6,008 nucleotides of DNA from an uncultured Rhodocyclaceae bacterium (lineage in GTDB: Bacteria; Pseudomonadota; Gammaproteobacteria; Burkholderiales; Rhodocyclaceae). The notes below the pieces were generated by a model. That model worked only from the letters and a program-made list of their open reading frames with translations, did no database searches and was not told the origin of the DNA. Positions 1-5,303 of this stretch are shown here, piece by piece. The stretch covers positions 1 to 6,008 of the forward strand of contig CAIYZZ010000507.1 in NCBI GenBank assembly GCA_903930805.1, in the 5' to 3' direction. The first letter of the stretch is position 1. Every line of letters starts with the position of its first letter. The translations under genes and the position numbers were made by a program.

Positions 1-54
1 AGCATGTCATCGCAAAGATGGCAGTAAGATCTGCTATAAAGGGTCAGGACGGGC
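1..54. other. Intergenic stretch downstream of mucD/degQ
   Basis: These 54 bases follow the mucD stop codon in the direction of transcription and reach the window edge. No ORF can be supported. A short hairpin (GCAG/CTGC, 4 bp, around 20-34) has no T-tract on either strand, so no terminator is called. In related operons lepA often follows this protease, but nothing here matches a LepA N-terminus, so the neighbour remains unknown and read-through into it is possible. Confidence 0.5.
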
Positions 55-1473
55 TTATTTATCTTCTACCCCCTTGATAGTAATGAAGGTTTGATTGTCG
101 CCACGACGCACCAGCAAGGTAATGCTGATGCCTTTGTCGTATTTCGCCAGCAGGCCATTGAACTGATCCACCGAGCGAATTTCGGTCTGCACCCCCCGCT
201 GGATCAGCGCCAGGATGACATCCCCCTGGCGCAACTCGCTCCGACCACCCTCGCGCACCTCTTCAACGATCAGGCCATGACGAATACCCATCTGACGCTT
301 CTGTTCGGCGCTAGTCTCGGCCAAAATCAAGCCCAGGCGATTGGCTGGCGCGGGTTCAGCAAGTTTTCCACGCCGCGCACCACGGCCATTAATCGGTTCG
401 TCATGCATTTCACCGACAGTCAGAGTCAAGTCTTTGGCTGTACCCGCACGCCAGACCTGCAAAGATGCCTTGCTGCCGGGCTTGGCATTACCCACCAACC
501 GGGGTAGATCGCTCGACTGGGCGACAAGCTTGTCGTTAAAACGCAAAATGACATCGCCAGTTTCCAGGCCTGCCTTGTCAGCCGGACCGCCCTTCTCAAT
601 CGAAGCAACCAGTGCGCCTTGCGGTTTGCTCAGACCGAACGAATCGGCCAGTTCCTTATTGACCTCCTGGATCATCACGCCGATACGACCACGACTGACC
701 TTGCCGGAAGCACGCAGTTGAGCCTGCACCTCCATCGCCACATCAATGGGAATGGCAAACGACAGCCCCATGAATCCACCGGTGCGGCTGTAGATCTGCG
801 AGTTGATGCCAACCACCTCTCCCTTCATGTTGAACAGAGGTCCTCCAGAATTCCCCGGATTGATGGCAACGTCGGTCTGAATGAAAGGAACAAAGTTTTC
901 CTGCGGCAGCGAGCGACCCTTGGCACTGACAATACCGGCCGTAACGGAGTTCTCGAAACCGAAGGGGGAACCGATCGCCACAACCCACTCACCAACGCGC
1001 AGTTTGGCTGGATCGCCCATACGCACGACCGGCAAGCCACTGGCTTCGATCTTGATCAAGGCAACATCAGTACGTTTATCCGCACCGATCACCTTGGCTT
1101 TCATTTCGCGCTTGTCGATCAATTTAACTACGACTTCGTCGGCTCCATCAACTACATGCGCATTAGTCAATATGTAGCCATCCGTGCTGACGATGAAACC
1201 TGAGCCTAGCGATTTGCTTTCTTGATCACGTGGTATGCCCGGGAACTGCTTGGGAGCAAAACGACGAAAAAGTTCGAAGGCTGGATCATTTTCATCAAAC
1301 GGAAACTGATGCGTAAGGCTCTGATTGCGAATCACCTGCGTGGTACTGATGTTCACCACTGCCGACCCCTGCTTCTCCGCCAGGTCAGCAAAATCCGGTA
1401 ATTCGGGGGGCTGCGCCAGACAAAGATTAACAACAAGCAACAGCCAGACTGCCAGCATCAATCGTTTCAGCAT
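55..1473 (-). CDS. mucD: Periplasmic serine endoprotease, DegQ/MucD (HtrA) family
   Basis: Predicted 472-residue HtrA-family protease and chaperone that degrades misfolded envelope proteins in the periplasm. Residues 1-20 form a signal peptide (LKR, then a hydrophobic stretch ending in ALA-like LCLA before QPP). The trypsin-like domain shows the full triad: His106 in TNAHVV, Asp136 in RTDVALIK and Ser209 in GNSGGP. Two PDZ domains follow, about 262-352 and 378-465, which fits DegP/DegQ/MucD rather than the one-PDZ, membrane-anchored DegS. Length is close to the 474 residues of Pseudomonas MucD. The ATG at 1473 is chosen over the in-frame ATG at 1488 because AGGGG sits 7 nt upstream of it and the signal peptide then starts cleanly. 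It lies 4 nt after the rseC stop and is the last visible gene of the rpoE operon. No sequence defect is seen. degQ is an equally good name. Confidence 0.97.
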   Translation of the reverse strand: MLKRLMLAVWLLLVVNLCLAQPPELPDFADLAEKQGSAVVNISTTQVIRNQSLTHQFPFDENDPAFELFRRFAPKQFPGIPRDQESKSLGSGFIVSTDGYILTNAHVVDGADEVVVKLIDKREMKAKVIGADKRTDVALIKIEASGLPVVRMGDPAKLRVGEWVVAIGSPFGFENSVTAGIVSAKGRSLPQENFVPFIQTDVAINPGNSGGPLFNMKGEVVGINSQIYSRTGGFMGLSFAIPIDVAMEVQAQLRASGKVSRGRIGVMIQEVNKELADSFGLSKPQGALVASIEKGGPADKAGLETGDVILRFNDKLVAQSSDLPRLVGNAKPGSKASLQVWRAGTAKDLTLTVGEMHDEPINGRGARRGKLAEPAPANRLGLILAETSAEQKRQMGIRHGLIVEEVREGGRSELRQGDVILALIQRGVQTEIRSVDQFNGLLAKYDKGISITLLVRRGDNQTFITIKGVEDK

Positions 1474-1477
1474 GGAT

Positions 1478-1942
1478 TCACCCCTCATGGAAAAATAAAG
1501 AATTATTTTTGAAACTGATCGATAAATCGGACCCCGACCGACTGGAATAAAATCCTCTGCGGCGCATCAGGAGATAACCGCCGATGAGGCCTAGCAGCGC
1601 ACCTGCGATCGATGCAAATTCATTGGAAACCATCAGGTCAAGCACTGTCGCACCAGCCAAAGCCAATAGCAAAGGCATGCCATAGGCCAGCCAGACCGCA
1701 CGCATTATCAAGCCATCTGCGGCACAGATCACCACCACATCTCCAGGGCGGGCATGGATCGTGTTCGATAACCGCAAGAGATGTCCCGATTGCCCTGAGA
1801 CTCCATCCAGGAGGGAATCCGGGCCGGAGCGATGACATCCATCCTTGCGGGCACACGCACCACAGGCACTGCGCGCTCCCTCGGCTCGCACCCACACATG
1901 CTCACCTTCGAGACGCACCACGACAGCGTCGGTCTCGATCAT
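1478..1942 (-). CDS. rseC: RseC/MucC family inner-membrane protein (SoxR-reducing system type)
   Basis: Predicted 154-residue RseC/MucC-family membrane protein. In E. coli, RseC is a minor modulator of sigma-E and also takes part, with Rsx proteins, in keeping SoxR reduced. The cytoplasmic N-terminal part carries a cysteine cluster, C27-x2-C30-x5-C36, typical of the family and probably metal or Fe-S binding. Two hydrophobic helices follow at about 83-104 and 109-126, the second ending in LLMRRRG, so both ends are expected in the cytoplasm. The start at 1942 overlaps the rseA stop as ATGA and gives the family N-terminus MIETDAVV; a farther in-frame start at 1966 would add eight unlikely residues. 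The last 25 residues (serine-rich, then FKNNSLFFHEG) extend past the core and contain the mucD ribosome binding site in their coding DNA. The family assignment is firm; the exact role here is inferred. Confidence 0.9.
   Translation of the reverse strand: MIETDAVVVRLEGEHVWVRAEGARSACGACARKDGCHRSGPDSLLDGVSGQSGHLLRLSNTIHARPGDVVVICAADGLIMRAVWLAYGMPLLLALAGATVLDLMVSNEFASIAGALLGLIGGYLLMRRRGFYSSRSGSDLSISFKNNSLFFHEG
1481..1485 (-). promoter_or_regulatory. Ribosome binding site of mucD/degQ
   Basis: AGGGG on the minus strand, 7 nt before the ATG at 1473 and embedded in the last codons of rseC. The alternative in-frame ATG at 1488 has no such motif upstream, so this site decides the start. Confidence 0.75.
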
Positions 1943-2469
1943 TTGCTCCGAGCCTCTTCGCGACACCGAAACACATCAGAGGAACTGTTGTTACGGCAGT
2001 CACGACGATATCCTCTCGCGTTACCCCATCCCGGATTCACGGCGACCAGCGTAGGCTGAACACTCTGCGGATTACCAAAAGTCGATATGAAAGTCGGCGC
2101 TGACGGCACGGCAGCTACCCGGTTTTCCGTCGAACCGGGTAGTGAATTACTGGTTAACCCCAGCCAACCGACGACCGCCACACCTGCCACCGAAGCCGCA
2201 AGCGCCCACACGGGATGATGGGATCTCGTCAGTTGCGGACTGCGCGGCGCGAGCACTACGGGCTCTTCTCTAATTCTCGCCATCACGTTGCATGTCATGT
2301 CGGGGACATCCAGAAATTCCCGGCGTATCTGATCACCAATCAGCGTGTATGTACGCCACGCCCGACGTAACTCCTCCTCGCGAGCAACCACTTGCAGAAG
2401 CGGTCGCATCGCATGGGGCCCTAGTTCGCCATCGAGCAGAGCAGACATTTCAGGTAGTTGCGATTTCAT
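1939..2469 (-). CDS. rseA: Sigma-E factor negative regulatory protein RseA (MucA-like), short periplasmic tail
   Basis: Predicted 176-residue single-pass anti-sigma factor. The N-terminal cytoplasmic domain (about 1-75; MSALLDGEL at 8-16, then RRAWRTYTLIGD at 35-46) is the conserved RseA_N region that binds RpoE. One membrane helix lies at about 86-104 (VWALAASVAGVAVVGWLGL). The roughly 70-residue periplasmic tail is rich in Pro, Ser and Asn, ends in basic residues, has two cysteines (158 and 169), and lacks the LLAHQ-type block I would expect in proteobacterial RseA tails. The whole is shorter than E. coli RseA (216 residues). The start at 2469 has GGAGAA 6 nt upstream and gives the family N-terminus; a longer in-frame reading to 2511 would run into rpoE. 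It starts 16 nt after rpoE and its TGA overlaps the rseC ATG. Regulated proteolysis by site-1 and site-2 proteases is known for the family; the site-1 cleavage point cannot be placed here. Confidence 0.87.
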   Translation of the reverse strand: MKSQLPEMSALLDGELGPHAMRPLLQVVAREEELRRAWRTYTLIGDQIRREFLDVPDMTCNVMARIREEPVVLAPRSPQLTRSHHPVWALAASVAGVAVVGWLGLTSNSLPGSTENRVAAVPSAPTFISTFGNPQSVQPTLVAVNPGWGNARGYRRDCRNNSSSDVFRCREEARSK

Positions 2470-2475
2470 ATCAAA

Positions 2476-2481
2476 TTCTCC
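2476..2481 (-). promoter_or_regulatory. Ribosome binding site of rseA
   Basis: GGAGAA on the minus strand, 6 nt before the ATG at 2469. It lies in the 16-nt gap after the rpoE stop codon and settles the rseA start against the longer in-frame reading to 2511. Confidence 0.8.
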
Positions 2482-2485
2482 GCAT

Positions 2486-3091
2486 TCACCATCTTCGATC
2501 CGGCACCGCATCCAGTAGAGGGCGCAGTTGGCTTGCGATCGCTTCCCGCGCCCTAAAAATCCGCGAACGTACCGTACCGATCGGGCAATCCATCACTTGT
2601 GCAATCTCTTCATATGTCAAACCATCGATCTCACGCAACGAAATGGCTGTCCGCAAATCATCAGGCAGGGCATCCATCGCCAGATTCACCGTTTCTCCAA
2701 TTTGCCTCGACATCAATACCCGGTCGGGCGTATTGTCGTCACGGAGCAAACCTCCATCTTCGGCACCTTCCGTTTCATCTTTATCACCGGCAAGATCGCT
2801 CACCGTCGGCACGCGCCGACCATGCGTAATCAGCCAAGTCTTTGCTGTATTGACACCAATACGGTAGAGCCAGGTGTAAAAGGCGCTCTCGCCACGAAAA
2901 CCTGACAAGGCCCGGTAAGCCTTGATGAAGGCTTCCTGGGTAACATCTTCCGCCTCGGCAGAGTCGCGCACAAAACGCATTACCAGACGCAACAATCTGC
3001 GCTGATACTTGCTGACCAACAGGCTGAAGACTTCCCGGTCGCCGGACTGAACCCGCTCGACCAGTACCAGATCGGCTTCGCGCTCTCCCAT
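2486..3091 (-). CDS. rpoE: RNA polymerase ECF sigma factor RpoE (AlgU, sigma-E)
   Basis: Predicted 201-residue extracytoplasmic-function sigma factor that directs RNA polymerase to envelope-stress promoters. Region 2 spans about 8-85, with the strongly conserved EDVTQEAFIKAYRAL (48-62) and FRGESAFYTWLYRI (65-78) that bind core enzyme and the -10 element. Region 4 spans about 138-187, with the helix-turn-helix LTYEEIAQVMDCPIGTVRSR (158-177) that reads the -35 element. The linker (about 93-125) is acidic. Length and sequence closely match E. coli RpoE, and the start at 3091 (MGEREADLVLVERVQ) aligns with E. coli MSEQLTDQVLVERVQ; an in-frame GTG at 3166 would add 25 unrelated residues. The ribosome binding site is weak: the nearest GGGA is 13 nt from the ATG and lies inside an inverted repeat. 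It heads the rseA-rseC-mucD operon, diverges from nadB, and is probably autoregulated from the promoter at 3213-3240. Confidence 0.97.
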   Translation of the reverse strand: MGEREADLVLVERVQSGDREVFSLLVSKYQRRLLRLVMRFVRDSAEAEDVTQEAFIKAYRALSGFRGESAFYTWLYRIGVNTAKTWLITHGRRVPTVSDLAGDKDETEGAEDGGLLRDDNTPDRVLMSRQIGETVNLAMDALPDDLRTAISLREIDGLTYEEIAQVMDCPIGTVRSRIFRAREAIASQLRPLLDAVPDRRW

Positions 3092-3102
3092 GGCTATCAG
3101 GT

Positions 3103-3128
3103 GTTCCCATCGAAAAATGGTGGGGAAC
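3103..3128 (-). repeat. Inverted repeat in the rpoE 5' leader
   Basis: On the minus strand GTTCCC (3128-3123) is separated by 14 nt from its perfect complement GGGAAC (3108-3103), ending 11 nt before the rpoE start codon. An alternative fold pairs GTTC/GAAC plus CCAT/ATGG around a TTTTCG loop. As RNA it could hide the only purine-rich stretch in front of rpoE; as DNA it could be an operator half-site pair. Six base pairs can arise by chance, so function is not established. Confidence 0.4.
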
Positions 3129-3129
3129 G

Positions 3130-3135
3130 AGTATA
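3130..3135 (-). promoter_or_regulatory. Possible housekeeping -10 element for rpoE
   Basis: TATACT on the minus strand matches the sigma-70 -10 consensus at five of six positions and would start RNA about 30 nt before the rpoE ATG. No convincing -35 hexamer lies 16-18 bp upstream, so this is only a candidate basal promoter beside the sigma-E-type promoter farther upstream. Confidence 0.25.
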
Positions 3136-3212
3136 GCCGACACCTTATTGACAGCCGCCGCCGCACTCCGTGCCTTCAGTTGTGCCATGTAATGAATCCT
3201 TTCGCTGCAAGC

Positions 3213-3240
3213 AGTGACCGACGTAACAAGAAATAGTTCC
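3213..3240 (-). promoter_or_regulatory. Sigma-E-type promoter upstream of rpoE (autoregulation)
   Basis: On the minus strand GGAACTA (3240-3234), 15 nt, then GTCACT (3218-3213). This matches the known sigma-E layout GGAACTT-N15-GTCTAA at six of seven -35 positions, including the GGAAC core, with exact spacing and the GTC at the -10. RNA would start near 3207, giving a leader of about 115 nt before the rpoE ATG at 3091. Self-activation of rpoE from such a promoter is established in E. coli and Pseudomonas; that it operates here is inferred from sequence only. Confidence 0.65.
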
Positions 3241-3277
3241 ATGTCCAGTCATGAAGAATGCAGCAAGGAATACCCCA

Positions 3278-3286
3278 TGTTATAGT
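3278..3286 (+). promoter_or_regulatory. Extended -10 promoter element for nadB
   Basis: TGT followed by TATAGT forms an extended -10 motif (TGn plus a five-of-six match to TATAAT). The region 17 bp upstream has no good -35, as is common for extended -10 promoters. RNA would start near 3293-3294, only a few bases before the nadB ATG at 3297, so the transcript would be nearly leaderless. If instead nadB starts farther upstream, this element would lie inside the gene and be coincidental. Confidence 0.4.
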
Positions 3287-3296
3287 CGGACGCATC

Positions 3297-4883
3297 ATGT
3301 CCCCGTCAGGGTTACCACAAAAATTCGATGTAATAGTGATTGGCAGCGGACTGGCTGGCCAGTCTCTGGCGTTGAGGCTTGCCGATACCCATCGAGTGGT
3401 ACTAGTCACCAAACGACTGATTGACGACTCCGCGACCAACTGGGCACAAGGAGGCATCGCGGCCGTACTCGACGGCACCGACTCGGTCGAATCACACATT
3501 CAGGATACCTTCACCGCTGGCGCCGGTCTGTGCGACCCGGTCGCGACACGTTACGTCGTCGAACATGGGCGGACCGCCATCGACTGGCTTATCGAACTGG
3601 GCGTCCCTTTCACGCGCGACGATTACGGCTACCACCTGACGCGTGAAGGCGGCCACAGCCATCGACGCGTCATCCATGTCGCCGATGCCACTGGCGCGGC
3701 AGTACAGCAGACTCTCAGCCAGAAAGTTCGCCAGCATCCCAACATCAAGGTGCTGGAACGTCATATCGTCGTGGACTTGATTACCGGCACGAAACTCGGT
3801 CTCAAGAATCAGCGTTGCTGGGGGGCCTATGTGCTCGATATCGACAACGAACAAGTGTTGACCCTTGGCGCACCCAACACGGTTATTGCCAGTGGCGGCG
3901 CTGGCAAGTCTTATCTCTACACCACCAACCCGGACACGGCCACCGGCGATGGCATCGCCATGGCCTGGCGTGCCGGCTGCCGGGTGGCGAATCTGGAGTT
4001 CATTCAATTTCACCCGACCTGCCTCTACCATCCGCACGCCAAGTCTTTCCTGATCACCGAAGCCATGCGTGGCGAAGGCGGCATCCTGCGCCTGCAGGAT
4101 GGCACACGATTCATGCCCAACCATGATGAACGCGCCGAACTTGCGCCACGCGATGTCGTCGCCCGTGCCATCGACTATGAAATGAAACGCCAGGGTCTCG
4201 ACTGCGTCTACCTCGACATGACACATAAGGGCGAGGGATTCCTGCGCACCCATTTCCCCAACATCCATGCCCGTTGCCGCGAACTGGGCATCGACATTGC
4301 AAAACAACCGATCCCTGTGGTACCGGCAGCACATTACACCTGTGGAGGTATCATCGTCGATCTGGCCGCGCGCACCGACATCCCCGGCCTGTATGCGCTG
4401 GGTGAAGCTTCCTGCACCGGGTTGCACGGCGCCAACCGCCTGGCCAGCAATTCCTTGCTCGAATGCGTCGTCTTCAGCGCAGCCGCCGCCGCCGACATCC
4501 GTGCCCAGAAAACCGTCAAGTTTCCAAAATTGCTACGTTGGGACGAAAGCCGCGTCACGGATGCGGACGAGGAAATCGTCATCTCGCACAACTGGGATGA
4601 ACTACGCCGCTTCATGTGGGACTATGTCGGGATCGTACGCACCAGCAAGCGACTAGAGCGCGCTCAGCACCGCATTCGTCTGCTGGAAAAGGAAATCGAC
4701 GAGTTCTACTCACATTTCCGTGTCAGCAATGACCTCATTGAGCTACGCAACCTGGTACTGACGGCGCATCTGATTGTCGAATGCGCGCTGCGCCGCAAGG
4801 AAAGCCGCGGGCTGCATTTCAGTCGCGACTATCCCGGTACACTACCGCAGGCCCGCAACACCATTCTCAAACCGAAGCGTTGA
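3297..4883 (+). CDS. nadB: L-aspartate oxidase NadB
   Basis: Predicted 528-residue cytoplasmic FAD enzyme that oxidises L-aspartate to iminoaspartate, which NadA condenses with dihydroxyacetone phosphate to quinolinate for NAD synthesis. The FAD dinucleotide-binding motif [19 protein letters not shown] is at residues 11-29. Further flavin contacts are [13 protein letters not shown] (45-57) and the C-terminal [19 protein letters not shown] (369-387). Substrate-site residues of the succinate dehydrogenase/fumarate reductase superfamily are present: EFIQFHPT with His239, APRDVVAR (283-290) and PAAHYTCGG with His346. The C-terminal helical domain (about 430-528) is complete. The ATG at 3297 is preferred to 3258: the 13 extra residues would be unrelated to the family and would cover the extended -10. 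The ribosome binding site is weak (GGA, 6 nt away). It diverges from rpoE and its 3' end overlaps the convergent YgfX-family gene by 17 nt. No nadA or nadC is in the window. Confidence 0.97.
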   Translation: MSPSGLPQKFDVIVIGSGLAGQSLALRLADTHRVVLVTKRLIDDSATNWAQGGIAAVLDGTDSVESHIQDTFTAGAGLCDPVATRYVVEHGRTAIDWLIELGVPFTRDDYGYHLTREGGHSHRRVIHVADATGAAVQQTLSQKVRQHPNIKVLERHIVVDLITGTKLGLKNQRCWGAYVLDIDNEQVLTLGAPNTVIASGGAGKSYLYTTNPDTATGDGIAMAWRAGCRVANLEFIQFHPTCLYHPHAKSFLITEAMRGEGGILRLQDGTRFMPNHDERAELAPRDVVARAIDYEMKRQGLDCVYLDMTHKGEGFLRTHFPNIHARCRELGIDIAKQPIPVVPAAHYTCGGIIVDLAARTDIPGLYALGEASCTGLHGANRLASNSLLECVVFSAAAAADIRAQKTVKFPKLLRWDESRVTDADEEIVISHNWDELRRFMWDYVGIVRTSKRLERAQHRIRLLEKEIDEFYSHFRVSNDLIELRNLVLTAHLIVECALRRKESRGLHFSRDYPGTLPQARNTILKPKR

Positions 4884-5283
4884 CTCTGGTTTTGGCGCGC
4901 CATTGCAACCAGAGTCGCAATTGCCTGTAGTTGTCCGTACTCACTGAATCGGCAAGTAAAGGCAGCACAAGGCGCTTTCCTTGGCAACGCAATGACAACA
5001 CGATCAACCCAGGAAGAATGGTCGTGTACGGTTCAATTGTTGCAATTGTCGCCGTCTCGCCAGCGCCGACTTTTGTTTCTATTTCAAGCTCGCCGCGAGT
5101 TCCAAGATGCAGCATGGCCACCATTTGTCGCTGCTGCCGCTGGAAAGAAATAATCAAAGAGGAAGCAACAATCCCGATCAAAGCCAGACGCACCACCGCA
5201 GGGATCATCAACAACGAGACACTCCCCGCCGCAAGTGCATGCGCGAATACCAGAATCGTCCTCAGCCGTCTGGATCTGCGCAA
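4867..5283 (-). CDS. YgfX (CptA) family small membrane protein, start uncertain
   Basis: Predicted small inner-membrane protein of about 138 residues from a TTG start. Basic residues (RRSRRLR) precede two closely spaced hydrophobic helices at about 8-28 and 30-46, then a soluble domain with the family-like run [15 protein letters not shown] (85-99), [10 protein letters not shown] and the C-terminal [12 protein letters not shown]. coli YgfX was described as a membrane toxin partner of SdhE, a role later disputed; no sdhE lies in this window and no toxin role is claimed. No ATG or GTG start is available: the frame stays open upstream through LKLPVSIP into the fabF end, and CTG at 5307 would overlap the fabF TGA as CTGA, so initiation by coupling at CTG 5307/5301 or TTG 5283 are both possible. 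It follows fabF on the same strand and overlaps the end of nadB by 17 nt. The family call is from remembered sequence resemblance. Confidence 0.72.
   Translation of the reverse strand: MRRSRRLRTILVFAHALAAGSVSLLMIPAVVRLALIGIVASSLIISFQRQQRQMVAMLHLGTRGELEIETKVGAGETATIATIEPYTTILPGLIVLSLRCQGKRLVLPLLADSVSTDNYRQLRLWLQWRAKTRVNASV
4882..4916. repeat. Perfect 10-bp inverted repeat at the nadB / ygfX-family convergent junction
   Basis: GACTCTGGTT (4882-4891) and its exact complement AACCAGAGTC (4907-4916) flank a 15-nt spacer that contains the palindrome GGCGCGCC (4894-4901). The left arm begins within the nadB stop codon, and the whole lies in the last codons of the convergent gene. Both transcripts would form a stable stem. 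Neither strand has a T-tract after it, so it is not a classical intrinsic terminator; a bidirectional 3'-end or RNA-stabilising hairpin is the likeliest role. Confidence 0.65.
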
Positions 5284-5303
5284 CGGAATGGAGACAGGCA
5301 GTT

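Noticed and set aside
20..34. Small hairpin GCAG-TAAGAT-CTGC downstream of mucD
   Set aside because: Only 4 bp of stem and no T-tract; too weak for a terminator.
631..658. Minus-strand GGAACTG with TCTGA-like sequence downstream inside mucD
   Set aside because: The spacing is one base short of the usual sigma-E layout and it lies deep within the coding sequence with no gene start following it.
619..1203. Plus-strand open frame of 194 codons opposite mucD
   Set aside because: Antisense to a well-supported protease; the product is low-complexity and His/Asp/Arg rich with no family resemblance.
1939..2040. Simple recent frameshift at the end of rseA
   Set aside because: Neither other sense frame restores an RseA-like tail: one has stops at once, the other follows a TGA and shows no LLAHQ-type block.
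3148..3153. Perfect TTGACA on the plus strand upstream of nadB
   Set aside because: No acceptable -10 hexamer lies 16-18 bp downstream, so no promoter is called.
3277..3285. Tiny ATG-TTA-TAG frame with AAGGA 7 nt upstream, just before nadB
   Set aside because: A start-Leu-stop upstream frame is tempting as a regulatory element, but it coincides with the extended -10 motif, so it would not be transcribed from that promoter; most likely chance.
3492..4427. Long minus-strand open frame of about 311 codons opposite nadB
   Set aside because: It is fully antisense to a clear, complete nadB, its translation has no recognisable domain, and such frames arise often from codon bias in GC-rich genes.
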